Counted from the stretch's first letter, positions 8,493-16,982 are shown. The stretch: 64,000 nucleotides of DNA from Planctomycetota bacterium (GCA_016209685.1 JACQVQ010000005.1:88655-152654), one strand, 5' to 3'. Notes: a model not told the origin generated them from the sequence alone. Translations and numbers: made by a program.

Positions 8493-10010
8493 CTACTTGT
8501 TCTTGCCTGGAAACCTAGTCCACCCGGAGAGGAGTTCTACCAGGAGCCTCACCCCTGCACCTGTGCCCCCCTCCCTCCAGTAAGGGCCATTCTTGTCCGC
8601 CCATGCAGTACCGGCTATATCCAGGTGTACCCAGGGATAGTCTTCCACGAATTTTTTGAGGAAGCAGGCTCCCGTAATGGCCCCCGCCACCCCAGGGCCG
8701 GCATTCTTCATGTCTGCTATATCACTCTTTATTAGTTCGTCATAATCGTCCCATAAGGGGAGTTCCCAGACCCTCTCCCACGAGGCCTCTCCCGCCTCTT
8801 TTATCCTCTTTTTCAACTCCTCGTTATTCCCCAGCATCCCTGTGGCGGTATTACCCAGGGCCACCACGCAGGCCCCTGTAAGGGTGGCCAGGTCTATTAT
8901 TGCCCTGGGTTTGTATCGCCTGGCATAGGCCAGGGCATCTCCCACTATAAGCCTCCCCTCGGCGTCTGTAGTAATAATCTCTACGGTCTTTCCGCCAAAG
9001 CAGGTAACAATATCTCCCGGACGACTGGCCGTACCGCTGGGCATGTTCTCGGCCAGGGGTAGTAATCCTATTATATGGAGAGGGAGCTTCAGCCTGGCCA
9101 GTGCCCTGATGGCCCCCAGCACGGTGGCCGCCCCTGCCATGTCCCCCTTCATTTTATCCATATCTCTTGAAGGTTTTATAGAGATACCGCCGGAATCAAA
9201 GGTAACACCCTTACCCACCAGGGCTATTGTATCACCCCTCCCTCTTGCACCGTACTCAAGGGCTACAAGCTGTGGGGGGTTACTGCTCCCCTTACCCACG
9301 GCGATAATACCACCCATCCCCAGCTTCTTCAGGGCGTCCCCTTTCCACACCTTGACCTTTAACCCCAGTCTCCTGGCCGCTTCCCTTGCGGTTCGGGCCA
9401 GCATGTCTGGGGTGGCCTCGTTAGATGGGAGGTTCACCAGGTCCCTGGTGAAACAGGCGGCCTCGGCTATAGTCGTACCCCTCCTTACCCCCCTTTTCGC
9501 CTCACCGAGTTGCCTAGCCCCCTCCACCAGCAGGGTTACTGTCTCTAGCTCCCTCTTCTCCTCTGGTTCAGGGTGTTTAAACCTCTCAAAGCGGTAAAGT
9601 CCCAAAAGGGCGCCTTCCACAATGGATTGGGAAGTCTTGGAGACATAGTTAAGGACTATCGGATAGAGCGGCAGGGTCAACCCCTTCAGCCCCAAATCCC
9701 TTGTCTCGCGGGCGGCCGTGGCCGTTGCCTGACGCAGTTTATCAAAGGAGAGGTCTTTTTTCTTCCCCAGACCCAGGAGTAGCAGTCTCTTAGCCGGGAC
9801 TTTGCCATAGGTGTGCAAGAGATAGGACTTGTTCAACCCCGGCTTGAACTCACCCTTCCTGAGGAGATTGGAGATGGCCCTGCCCAGGGCCTTATCCAGT
9901 ACCTTTGCAACCGGACTGAGGGGGGACTGCTCAAAGAGGTACACTGCCCCTATTTCGCAGGGTTCTTTGTGGAGGGCACCTGTCTTTACCCTAACCTTTA
10001 TCTTGGCCAT
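8493..10010 (-). CDS. pepA: Leucyl aminopeptidase, M17 family
   Basis: Cytosolic dizinc exopeptidase of 505 residues, which is the usual family length. The signature TTDAEGRLIVGDALAYA is present, together with the metal-site motif GKGVTFDSGGISIKP (Lys and Asp ligands) and DMKGDM-like KMKGDMAGAATVLG. The N-terminal alpha/beta domain (about residues 1-170) is less conserved, as expected. It removes N-terminal residues from peptides and may also bind DNA in some bacteria. It is transcribed alone on the minus strand, divergently from the lipase gene. Confidence 0.93.
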   Translation of the reverse strand: MAKIKVRVKTGALHKEPCEIGAVYLFEQSPLSPVAKVLDKALGRAISNLLRKGEFKPGLNKSYLLHTYGKVPAKRLLLLGLGKKKDLSFDKLRQATATAARETRDLGLKGLTLPLYPIVLNYVSKTSQSIVEGALLGLYRFERFKHPEPEEKRELETVTLLVEGARQLGEAKRGVRRGTTIAEAACFTRDLVNLPSNEATPDMLARTAREAARRLGLKVKVWKGDALKKLGMGGIIAVGKGSSNPPQLVALEYGARGRGDTIALVGKGVTFDSGGISIKPSRDMDKMKGDMAGAATVLGAIRALARLKLPLHIIGLLPLAENMPSGTASRPGDIVTCFGGKTVEIITTDAEGRLIVGDALAYARRYKPRAIIDLATLTGACVVALGNTATGMLGNNEELKKRIKEAGEASWERVWELPLWDDYDELIKSDIADMKNAGPGVAGAITGACFLKKFVEDYPWVHLDIAGTAWADKNGPYWREGGTGAGVRLLVELLSGWTRFPGKNK

Positions 10011-10144
10011 AGTGGGGCAATTATATCAAGGGTCGGAGTCCTTTTCCATTGCATATTGGGTGCACGAGGGAAGGGATTTGGGAGATGAAATCCAGAGAAA
10101 GAATCCTTTACATAAGGGCAAAAACATCGTAAAATTGCTAAATT

Positions 10145-10957
10145 ATGAATATAAAGCGAAATGGTACTAACTACCCCATTATCCTTGCCCCAGGCGTCTT
10201 CGGTTTTGACCGCAAGACAATCTCCTATTTCCTGGGGATAACCCGTTACCTGAATGACATGGGCTTCCAGACGATGCATACAAAGACCGTCGTGGCCCGG
10301 GTGGAGCGTCGGGCCATGGTATTGAAGCATCAGATAGAAGGGTACCTGAAAAAGACCAGGGCCGGTAAGGTAAACATCATTGCCCACAGCATGGGGGGGC
10401 TGGATGCCCGCTATATGATAGCCAAGCTGGATATGGAGGACCGGGTAGCCTCTCTCTCCACAGTGGTAACCCCGCACAGGGGGACGTCTATTGCCGATTG
10501 GGGAATCAGACGGGGCGGATTGGTGTTACGGCTCCTCAGGGGCCTCTTGAGAATGGATACTAAACTAATACATGACCTGACTACAGAGAGCTGTCGGCGG
10601 TTTAACGAAGAGGTAGAGAACGCCCGCCAGGTGAGATATTTCACCTACAGCGGTTCCAAGACGAAACTCCGTCTCAACCCGATCTTCTGGCCGGCCCATA
10701 ATGTCATCATGAAGGAGGAGGGGGAAAACGATGGGCTGGTATCGGTGAACTCAGCCCGATGGGTGGCAGGTGGCAGGGCCAGTACGGGCGACCCGGCGGG
10801 TCGCCCCTACAACAATGGGGTCAAGTACATGGGCAACTTCAGGGCCGACCACCTTGATTTAATCGGCTGGAACCTGGGGCTGAAGATACTCCGCAGTTTT
10901 AATGCCAAGAGGTTCTACCACCACGTGGCGGAGAATATTAAAAAAGAGGGGTTGTAG
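10145..10957 (+). CDS. Alpha/beta-hydrolase, lipase/esterase
   Basis: A 270-residue hydrolase with the nucleophile elbow AHSMGGLDARYM (Ser in HSMGG), an oxyanion-type APGVFGFD segment near the N-terminus and a late NDGLVSV region that should carry the acid. His in ADHLDLIGW is the probable catalytic base. This is the LipA/EstA-like lipase pattern. No signal peptide is evident. Residues about 209-224 (GRASTGDPAGRPYNNG) translate a GTAGGGGC-type palindrome at 10782-10810 placed between the acid and base residues, in a surface-loop position. The substrate is unknown. Confidence 0.78.
   Translation: MNIKRNGTNYPIILAPGVFGFDRKTISYFLGITRYLNDMGFQTMHTKTVVARVERRAMVLKHQIEGYLKKTRAGKVNIIAHSMGGLDARYMIAKLDMEDRVASLSTVVTPHRGTSIADWGIRRGGLVLRLLRGLLRMDTKLIHDLTTESCRRFNEEVENARQVRYFTYSGSKTKLRLNPIFWPAHNVIMKEEGENDGLVSVNSARWVAGGRASTGDPAGRPYNNGVKYMGNFRADHLDLIGWNLGLKILRSFNAKRFYHHVAENIKKEGL
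10782..10810. repeat. Palindrome inside the lipase gene
   Basis: GTACGGGCGACCC and GGGTCGCCCCTAC arms with one mismatch (C for G near the left end), core GACCC/GGGTC, read in frame. Confidence 0.85.
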
Positions 10958-10994
10958 AAGAACCCTACTGCCTCCTGCGTGAGGCTGCCAAGAA

Positions 10995-11378
10995 ATGGGC
11001 AAAACAAGGCCAAGGGATTTCCTACCAATCTTCCTCACACCTCTCTTTCTTATTCTCTGCACTAATACCGCATCTCTCCTATGCCTACCGCCTGTAAGCC
11101 AGGCAGAGATATTTACCAAAGAGAAAAACCCTGAGGCGCAACGCAATTTTAATTTAGGGCTTTCTTTTGGTAAGGAGGGCAAGTTTGATTCAGCAATAAG
11201 TGAATTTCAGGAGGCCATAAGACTCAAGCCTGATTATGCAGAGGCCCACGTTGGCCTGGGGGCGGTGTACGGCGAAAAGGGCCTGTACGACCAGGCAATA
11301 AGGCATTTTGAACAGGCGGCACTTATTAAATCTGACCTTATAGAGGCTTACATTGGGGAGGAATGCAAATGGAACTAG
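10995..11378 (+). CDS. Exported TPR protein, short
   Basis: A 127-residue protein with an N-terminal hydrophobic signal segment (about residues 9-33, LPIFLTPLFLILC) and two TPR units of 34 residues in the form NLGLSFGKEGKFDSAISEFQ and VGLGAVYGEKGLYDQAIRHF. The frame ends in the first helix of a third unit, and a second TPR gene begins a few bases before this stop in another frame. The two may be remnants of one longer protein split by a frameshift, or a coupled pair. A peptide- or protein-binding scaffold role is the only safe inference. Confidence 0.65.
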   Translation: MGKTRPRDFLPIFLTPLFLILCTNTASLLCLPPVSQAEIFTKEKNPEAQRNFNLGLSFGKEGKFDSAISEFQEAIRLKPDYAEAHVGLGAVYGEKGLYDQAIRHFEQAALIKSDLIEAYIGEECKWN

Positions 11379-11938
11379 ATGCAGAAACCTTAGTTGCCAT
11401 AGGGTGGGTGCACGGCGGCAATGGCGAGTATGACACGGCGATAAAACTTTTTGAGGAAGCTATAAAACGCAAGCCTGATCATGCAGAAGCCCACGTTGGC
11501 CTGGGGGTGATGTATGGCAATAAGGACATGTTCGGCCCGGCAACAAGGCAGTTAGAGGAGGCTATACGCCTTGAGCCTGATTGGCCAAGGCCATACTATA
11601 ACCTGGGGCTGACGTATGGCAATAAGGGCCTGTACGAGCTGGCAATAAAGTATTGTGGGGAGGCAGTAAAACGCAATCCTGATTATGCAGAGGCACACTA
11701 TAGCCTGGGAATGTCGTATTGCAATGAGCGCGAGTATGACATGGCGATAAAACATTTTGAGAAGGTAGTAAGGCTTGATCCTGATTGGGCAGAGGCACAT
11801 TATAACCTGGGGGCAGCGTATGGCTATGAGGACCAGTACGACCTGGCGATAAAGCACTGCGAGGAAGCAGTAAGACTTAAACCTGATTGGGCAGAGGCAC
11901 GCGATTTATTAGAGCAGTTGCGGGATAATATTTTATAA
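11369..11938 (+). CDS. TPR-repeat protein
   Basis: About 189 residues formed almost wholly of five 34-residue TPR units, each with the pattern AEAHYNLGxxYGxxxxYDxAIKHxEEAVRLKPDW. There is no signal peptide. The ATG at 11369 lies 7 bases after a GGGGAGG ribosome site; the earlier ATG at 11363 is too close to it. It overlaps the preceding TPR gene by 10 bases in a different frame. If the two are one broken gene, the full product would be an exported protein of about seven TPR units. The repeats are nearly identical at DNA level, so slippage or recombination is likely. Confidence 0.7.
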   Translation: MELDAETLVAIGWVHGGNGEYDTAIKLFEEAIKRKPDHAEAHVGLGVMYGNKDMFGPATRQLEEAIRLEPDWPRPYYNLGLTYGNKGLYELAIKYCGEAVKRNPDYAEAHYSLGMSYCNEREYDMAIKHFEKVVRLDPDWAEAHYNLGAAYGYEDQYDLAIKHCEEAVRLKPDWAEARDLLEQLRDNIL

Positions 11939-12079
11939 GGTGCAGGGGAGGTAACGTATAACCTCAATTTTAAGGTGGCTGGGCCATAGCTCCATCACTG
12001 CCAGGTCTAGGGATAGCAGGGCCTTCTATGAGGCTGTAAATTTCTAGCGATTCCTGATAGTTTGGTATATCATGTTCCT

Positions 12080-12694
12080 ATGCTAGTCTTTGTGGACGAA
12101 TCAGGAGACGCAGGCTTAAAGCTTAAAGGCGGTTCTAGTAAATACTTTGTTATTGCCCTGATAGTTTTTGAAGAAAATGAGGAGGCAGAAGCATTAGACA
12201 AGCGTATAGATTTATTTAAGCGTGAACTGAGACTAGGGCCTACTTCTGAGATTAAGTTTAATGGCTGTAACAAGGATACGCGTAAACAATTCCTTCTTGC
12301 AGTTTTGCCGTACAATTTCTTTTACTTAGCCATTATAATAAACAAGCAGAGACTCTACGGAGAGGGATTTAAGTTTAAAGAGTCCTTCTACAAGTATGCT
12401 AGCAGTCTAGTCTTTCAAAATGCAAAACCTTACCTTCATAAGGCCACGGTAGTTATAGACATCAGTGGTAGCAAGGATTTTAGGAGACAGCTAGGAGGCT
12501 ACCTGCGGAGGAAAATAAATGGTGGCTATATCAAGAAGATAAAACTCCAGGACTCCGCATGTAACAATCTTTTACAGTTAGCAGATATGGTAGCAGGTTC
12601 TATACTAAGGAGTCTTAGTGGGAAACCAGACGCAAGGGAATATCGTGGTATCATTAGACCACGTGAACTCCACGTCCAGGTGTGGCCCAAATAA
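12080..12694 (+). CDS. DUF3800 family protein
   Basis: A 204-residue protein starting MLVFVDESGDAGLK, the signature of DUF3800. The later EIKFNG and ADMVAGSI motifs complete the acidic set of this RNase-H-like fold (Asp and Glu residues at the N-terminus, a Glu after strand 3 and an Asp near the C-terminus). DUF3800 proteins are often found with defence and mobile genes, but their activity is not firmly established. The ATG at 12080 is preferred over a TTG at 12062 because the conserved DESGD motif begins right after it. Downstream lie a candidate minus-strand small RNA and a TIR gene. Confidence 0.75.
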   Translation: MLVFVDESGDAGLKLKGGSSKYFVIALIVFEENEEAEALDKRIDLFKRELRLGPTSEIKFNGCNKDTRKQFLLAVLPYNFFYLAIIINKQRLYGEGFKFKESFYKYASSLVFQNAKPYLHKATVVIDISGSKDFRRQLGGYLRRKINGGYIKKIKLQDSACNNLLQLADMVAGSILRSLSGKPDAREYRGIIRPRELHVQVWPK

Positions 12695-12766
12695 AAAAAC
12701 CCCAAACCCTAGCCCTTTTAAGGCACGCACACCATACGGTGACAATTCGGGTTTGGGGCGATTCCA
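12691..12766 (-). ncRNA. Candidate small RNA of about 75 nt with its own promoter and terminator
   Basis: Read on the minus strand, bases 12758-12700 fold into a perfect 10-bp outer stem (CCCCAAACCC/GGGTTTGGGG). Inside it are two small hairpins (CACC/GGTG and CCTT/AAGG). The outer stem is followed by seven T residues. This is a compact three-way junction that also serves as an intrinsic terminator. A promoter with perfect 17-base spacing lies just upstream (12801-12773). No open frame is present. It lies between DUF3800 and TIR genes, on the strand opposite to both. I do not recognise the family. Confidence 0.5.
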
Positions 12767-12772
12767 AAATTA

Positions 12773-12801
12773 AGTGTACACTAAGAGACCGCTATAGTCA
12801 A
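12773..12801 (-). promoter_or_regulatory. Sigma-70 promoter for the candidate small RNA
   Basis: On the minus strand: TTGACT, 17 bases, TACACT. The predicted start is near 12766, just before the structured region. Confidence 0.5.
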
Positions 12802-12834
12802 ATGTAAATTAGTCTTTTGTGGATTAAGGAGAGA

Positions 12835-12931
12835 CCAGGGAGACGGCTTGACGGCCTTTTTGTCTCCCTGGCCGGTAGGTATGTTTGACTTGAACTTCAA
12901 GCATCCTACCGCAAGAGCCTTCACCTGTCAA
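12835..12931 (-). other. Second minus-strand promoter with two hairpins
   Basis: TTGACA (12931-12926), 17 bases and TAGGAT (12908-12903) form a near-consensus promoter on the minus strand. Just downstream are a CGGTAGG/CCTACCG stem overlapping the -10 box and a 10-bp stem CCAGGGAGAC/GTCTCCCTGG (12835-12871). A transcript from here could run to the terminator at 12691 (about 205 nt) and overlap the shorter RNA. Apart from this and the small RNA, I see nothing in the gap from 12932 to 13106. Confidence 0.4.
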
Positions 12932-13106
12932 GAAGTTCGCCATATTTTTAGAAATTCACATGGATGAACACTATACAGTTAAACGGTTCCACACGGCTAT
13001 ATTCAGAGTGTCCAATTATCGTTATGCCTTACTTTCATTCTACAAACGTTAGCCCTTCCAAAAGCCCCCTAAACTCCAAGACCATCCACGCAAGAATAAT
13101 AGCTAT

Positions 13107-13877
13107 TTGATAGAGGTTATTAAGTGTGAAACAGAATTTTTTGAGGTATTCCACGACTATGACAATCTATTCCCTGAGTACAAGCATGAGGGCTTCTACT
13201 GGCGATTGATATGGGAAGGCGCGGAGGAAAGGGATGCCCTCTTTACCAGGCTTGATGCTGTAGAAGAACGATTCGGGGAATTGTTGCGTACTGTGGCACA
13301 GACAGAGCTCGATGCAGAGGCAGAGAGGAAAGGCATCAAAAAGTTCTTGGCGTCCCAGGCAGGGCAGGCAGGGGATAAGCCTGCCCAGGAGAGGCAGGAG
13401 AAAGAAAAAGGGTTAGTCCTGGAGACCCCTCAAAGATCAAATGAAGCCTCTGAAGAATATGATGTCTTCTTATGTCATGCGAGTGAAGACAAGAAGTCGT
13501 TTGTTCGTCCTTTGGCAGAGGCTTTACGTAAGAAAGGATTACGTGTTTGGTATGATGAATTCTCACTTAAATTAGGTAATAGGTTATGTGAAAGCATTGA
13601 AGGGGGCTTGAATAAATCAAGGTATGGAGTAATTGTCTTGAGCAAAGATTTCTTTCGTAAAAAGTGGCCTCGAGAGGAGCTAAATGGATTACTTTCTTTA
13701 GAAAGTGGAGAAAAGAAAATCCTTCCTGTATGGCATGGGGTAAATGAAAAAGAAGTTAAAAGTTATTCACTAATCCTTGCAAATAGAGTGGCCATAGAGA
13801 CCTCCAAAGGGCCTATCTATGTTGCTGAGAAAATTATTGAAGTAGTGCGTTCAAACGCACCCTACAAACTCCCCTGA
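13107..13877 (+). CDS. TIR-domain protein
   Basis: A 256-residue protein. Residues 1-105 are a charged, partly coiled-coil region. Residues about 118-250 form a TIR domain: YDVFLCHASEDK (strand A and first loop), LRKKGLRVWYDEF, a SIEGGLNKSRYGVIVLS segment and KWPREELNGL, where a Glu occupies the place of the NADase catalytic acid. Bacterial TIR domains commonly cleave NAD+ or make signalling nucleotides in antiphage defence. The start (TTG at 13107) is uncertain and no clear ribosome site is present. No partner such as a ThsA-like sensor is adjacent; DUF3800 and a candidate RNA are upstream and an ion channel follows on the opposite strand. Confidence 0.75.
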   Translation: MIEVIKCETEFFEVFHDYDNLFPEYKHEGFYWRLIWEGAEERDALFTRLDAVEERFGELLRTVAQTELDAEAERKGIKKFLASQAGQAGDKPAQERQEKEKGLVLETPQRSNEASEEYDVFLCHASEDKKSFVRPLAEALRKKGLRVWYDEFSLKLGNRLCESIEGGLNKSRYGVIVLSKDFFRKKWPREELNGLLSLESGEKKILPVWHGVNEKEVKSYSLILANRVAIETSKGPIYVAEKIIEVVRSNAPYKLP

Positions 13878-13886
13878 CCCCTGCTT

Positions 13887-14510
13887 TTATATCTCCTCAT
13901 TAAACCTCTCCATCAGTGTCCAGAAGAGTAACCCTAGCCCGAAGTAGGAGCAAAGGCCTTCTATCACGGCAATCACCTTTCCAAAGCTACTGGGTACAAC
14001 GTCCCCGTAGATCAGGGTCGTGGCGGTGCAAAAGGAGAAATAGACGTAGTCCACGATAGTCATCGGGGTAGTAAAAGTAATAGGGGTAGCAAAGTTACCA
14101 ATCCAATACAGAGTGGGGAAGACGAAGAAGACCATGGAAAACCATAGGAGTCCAAAGTGCTTCAGACCACTGGGACCGGTAAGCCAACTCCAGAAGGCAA
14201 GGGATAAATAGCCAAAATGCCAGTAATAACTGGTCTTGGCAATAGATTCCCTCCCCTTCACCAGTTGGGCCTCCATAGGGTTGCCTGATTCTATGAGGGC
14301 CAGGCGGAGTTCACGATACCTTTTTACCAGATATCTGTAACGTTCCCCAACATCGGAGAGCCTTCCATAACTCTCCTCCATATCTGTCATGGTCTTCTTA
14401 TCCAGTCTACCGGACTTGTGGATGGTGGAAATCAGGGCATTAAAAAATTTATCCCCCGCCTCTTTATTCGGATTTAGACCCTCGGGAGCCTGTCTGCCTG
14501 TAGTAGTCAT
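13887..14510 (-). CDS. Two-transmembrane ion channel protein
   Basis: A 207-residue protein with a soluble N-terminal half (residues 1-100, helical and charged), two or three membrane helices (about 95-115, 120-140 and 178-200) and a pore-loop sequence CTATTLIYGDVVPSSFGK between the last two. This matches the Ion_trans_2 potassium-channel pattern, but the filter reads TTLIYGD and not TTVGYGD, so potassium selectivity is doubtful. It converges with the TIR gene, with 9 bases between the ends. Whether it acts with the TIR protein is unknown. Confidence 0.65.
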   Translation of the reverse strand: MTTTGRQAPEGLNPNKEAGDKFFNALISTIHKSGRLDKKTMTDMEESYGRLSDVGERYRYLVKRYRELRLALIESGNPMEAQLVKGRESIAKTSYYWHFGYLSLAFWSWLTGPSGLKHFGLLWFSMVFFVFPTLYWIGNFATPITFTTPMTIVDYVYFSFCTATTLIYGDVVPSSFGKVIAVIEGLCSYFGLGLLFWTLMERFNEEI

Positions 14511-14590
14511 ATTCAGAATACAGAATTCAGAATACAGTATTCAGAATACAAAATATTCTGAATTCTGACTACTGAATTCTGAATCCCCTC
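14509..14590. repeat. ATTCAGAAT dyad repeat cluster
   Basis: Overlapping ATTCAGAATACAG words face CTGAATTCTG words across a centre near 14555, giving an imperfect long hairpin. The same family forms the start of the Amt-kinase gene at 44217-44310 and part of the coaB start. Confidence 0.75.
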
Positions 14591-14600
14591 TCTTTTCCTC

Positions 14601-15992
14601 TCAGTTATGCCCGTTCCTGTGGAGGCTGGTGAGGATCTCGTGGCAAAAGTCCGTAAGGGTGTCATCCCTTGCCCCCATGACCAGGACTGTATCACCTGGC
14701 CTCACCTCTGCCATAAGGAGGCCGAGTATATGACTCCTCTCGGGGAGATAGTGGGCATTGACGCCCCTTGCCACTAACTCCTGCACAAGCATCTGCGAGG
14801 AGATATCCTTCCTTGCCGTCCCACCCAGATAGAGGATTTCTGGCATGAGCAAGGCGTCTTCCTTTGAAATCGCCCTTGAAAAGACCTCTATAAGTTCCTC
14901 TTTCATAAACTTGGTGGGACCGAAACCATGGGGCTGGTAGACAACAAAGACCCTCCTGGAACCCTGCTTGACCGTCTCCAGGGCGGCCTGTATCTTATCC
15001 GGATTATGGGCAAAATCATCTATTACTTTTATGCCGTGTGTCTCACCTACTAAATCCAGCCTCCGCCCAATCCCCTGGAACTCCCCCAGGGCCTCAGCGG
15101 CCTTTTCAAGGGTAACAGACCCCATACTACAGGCCGCAACGGCCGCCAGGGCGTTCAGGATATTGTGACGGCCCGGGACTTTAAGCTCAAAATTCACCCC
15201 CCCCACACGGAAGCAGGACCCCCAGGTCTTGTAAACTATATCCGTAGCCCTTATCTGTGCCTTCTCCTGAAGGCCGTAGGTAAGGGTCTCTTTGGGCGGG
15301 AGTTTTACCTTACTCAGGACAGGGCAGTCAACGTTGATGACCAGTCGGGCAGAGTTCTGGATGAAGATAAGAAACAGCCCCATGAGGGCCTCCAGGGGCT
15401 TATGGTCTTTGGATATGGAAGTTACTACGCCCACCTTGGGCCTATAATAGGCCAGGGTACCATCACTCTCGTCAGCCTCAATACACATAACGTCACTGCG
15501 ACCAATCCTTACGTTACCGGGTCTGGACTCAGAGGCATAGTTCTTCATGTATCCCCCCACCACCGCCGTGGGGTCAAGACCGGCCCTGTCCATAATAAGG
15601 GTCGCCATACCCGTAACCGTGGTCTTACCGTTGGTGCCGGCAATGGCAGTACCGTTACGCTCATTAAAAAGGATGGACAGGAGGCTTGCCCTCTGGATGA
15701 TAGGTATGCCCATCCCCCTTGCCTTTTGCATATCTGGATTATCCTCCTCAATGGCAGAGGAGATGACTACCATACTGATAGCCTCAGTCACTCCGGAGCC
15801 ATCTTGAGGGAAACAGGTGATTCCAAGGCGGGAGAGTTTTTGAAATAAGGGGTGATTTGTGCCTCTGTCAAGGTTCCTGTCGGAACCGCTTACCCTATGC
15901 CCCCTGGCCAGAAGCACCTGGGCCAGGGGACTCATCCCACTACCACCAAGTCCAACTAAATGGTAGTTCAGGACCTTTCTTGAGGTTTCCAT
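14601..15992 (-). CDS. mpl: Mur ligase of the MurC/Mpl type
   Basis: A 463-residue ATP-dependent ligase with the MurC-like N-terminal Rossmann motif (HLVGLGGSGMSPLA), the P-loop GTNGKTT, a conserved EADESDGT segment and the C-terminal DDFAHNPDKI motif. A separate, canonical murC lies in the dcw cluster (24699-26204). This second copy is therefore more likely to be Mpl, which reattaches the recycled tripeptide L-Ala-D-Glu-mesoDAP to UDP-MurNAc. AnmK and MurQ encoded later in the window fit such recycling. It carries its own promoter. It could instead be a second MurC; the sequence alone does not decide. Confidence 0.75.
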   Translation of the reverse strand: METSRKVLNYHLVGLGGSGMSPLAQVLLARGHRVSGSDRNLDRGTNHPLFQKLSRLGITCFPQDGSGVTEAISMVVISSAIEEDNPDMQKARGMGIPIIQRASLLSILFNERNGTAIAGTNGKTTVTGMATLIMDRAGLDPTAVVGGYMKNYASESRPGNVRIGRSDVMCIEADESDGTLAYYRPKVGVVTSISKDHKPLEALMGLFLIFIQNSARLVINVDCPVLSKVKLPPKETLTYGLQEKAQIRATDIVYKTWGSCFRVGGVNFELKVPGRHNILNALAAVAACSMGSVTLEKAAEALGEFQGIGRRLDLVGETHGIKVIDDFAHNPDKIQAALETVKQGSRRVFVVYQPHGFGPTKFMKEELIEVFSRAISKEDALLMPEILYLGGTARKDISSQMLVQELVARGVNAHYLPERSHILGLLMAEVRPGDTVLVMGARDDTLTDFCHEILTSLHRNGHN

Positions 15993-16038
15993 CCAGATTC
16001 CTAAGATGAACCACGAACCCCCCTCCTCTATAGATTTT

Positions 16039-16066
16039 ATTTTATCTTGATAAATAGGCTTGTCAA
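16039..16066 (-). promoter_or_regulatory. Sigma-70 promoter of the Mur ligase gene
   Basis: Minus strand TTGACA, 16 bases, TAAAAT, about 40 bases before the start codon at 15992. Confidence 0.5.
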
Positions 16067-16293
16067 GGGCAAAACGTTGGGTGAGTGTATTTGCTACAAA
16101 GATGGGTAATCCGCCTCAGGAGGGCTGGCACGCTACATTAAAACGTGCCATTAGTAGCCGCAACCTTTAGGTTGCGTATTCTACTTACGCAACTTACGCA
16201 GGCTAAAGCCTGCGGCTACCCCTGGCCCCTGACCTCTGGCCCCTCTTTAGCCATCTCTCTACAACTGGTACGTTTTAATGTAACGTCCCAGGG

Positions 16294-16322
16294 TTGACTT
16301 TGTCTGCAAGAAGGATTCTAAT
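16294..16322 (+). promoter_or_regulatory. Sigma-70 promoter of the peroxide-defence operon
   Basis: TTGACT, 17 bases, TCTAAT (five of six matches to TATAAT), about 60 bases before the peroxiredoxin start. A CAGGAGA ribosome site precedes the ATG. Confidence 0.55.
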
Positions 16323-16386
16323 CTACCTGGAATTTCGGGGAATGACCTGATAAGACCTTCAATAAATTTTACAGGAGACACTAACC

Positions 16387-16914
16387 ATGGTAAAGATAGG
16401 AGACAAGGCGCCTCAATTTGAAGAGATGGCCTACGTGAAGGGGGCAATGAAGAAGGTAAAGCTGGCAGACTACAACGGCAAGTGGGTGGTACTCTTCTTT
16501 TACCCACTGGACTTCACCTTCATCTGCCCCACAGAAATAGAAGGCTTCGCCAAATTCTCTAAGGAGTTTGGAAAACTGGGGGCCGTAGTGGTTGGGGCAA
16601 GCACAGACAGCGAGTATTCCCACAAGGCCTGGTTTGAGGGAGACAGTCGCCTGAAGGAGGTAGCCTATCCCGTCCTGGCCGATACTGCCCACAGGGTGAG
16701 CCGTGCCTACGGCGTACTAAAGGAAGATAAGGGGATAGCTTACCGCGGGACTTTCATCATTGACCCTGAAGGCGTAATCCGCTACACGTTAATCTCAGAC
16801 CTCAGCGCCGGGAGGAGCGTAAAGGAGACCCTCAGGGTACTCCAGGCCCTGCAGAGCGGGGAACTCTGCCCTGTAGAGTGGACCCCCGGACAGAAGACAC
16901 TGGGTAAGGCATAA
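16387..16914 (+). CDS. Typical 2-Cys peroxiredoxin (AhpC/Prx1 type)
   Basis: A 175-residue thiol peroxidase. The peroxidatic Cys is in PLDFTFICPTEI and the resolving Cys in GELCPVEW near the C-terminus, the arrangement of typical 2-Cys peroxiredoxins. The helper Arg is in the GTFIIDPEGVIRY region. It reduces hydrogen peroxide and organic peroxides in the cytoplasm. It is followed by two cytochrome peroxidase genes in the same direction, so the operon would clear peroxide on both sides of the membrane. Confidence 0.92.
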   Translation: MVKIGDKAPQFEEMAYVKGAMKKVKLADYNGKWVVLFFYPLDFTFICPTEIEGFAKFSKEFGKLGAVVVGASTDSEYSHKAWFEGDSRLKEVAYPVLADTAHRVSRAYGVLKEDKGIAYRGTFIIDPEGVIRYTLISDLSAGRSVKETLRVLQALQSGELCPVEWTPGQKTLGKA

Positions 16915-16982
16915 AGAATGTCCACTTAAACGCCCACACTGAACCCTGTATTTTTTCTCACTGTTTTCTAGGAGGATACGTC

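Larger units (their letters stand above)
15993..16386. other. Intergenic region with palindromes and two divergent promoters
   Basis: Holds a minus-strand promoter for the Mur ligase (16039-16066) and a plus-strand promoter for the peroxiredoxin (16294-16322). Between them are palindromic pieces: a TCCGCCTCAGGAGG remnant at about 16110, a GGCACGC...GCGTGCC-like element broken at 16126-16150, GCAACCTTTAGGTTGC at 16159-16174, and GCAGGCTAAAGCCTGC at about 16197-16212. No gene or tRNA is visible. Confidence 0.7.

Noticed and set aside
12694-12911. 6S RNA, tmRNA, SRP RNA or RNase P RNA
   Set aside because: None of their conserved words or closing helices could be matched; left as an unnamed candidate RNA.
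15165-15848. 227-residue open frame on the plus strand
   Set aside because: Antisense to the Mur ligase gene; composition and lack of motifs indicate a shadow frame.
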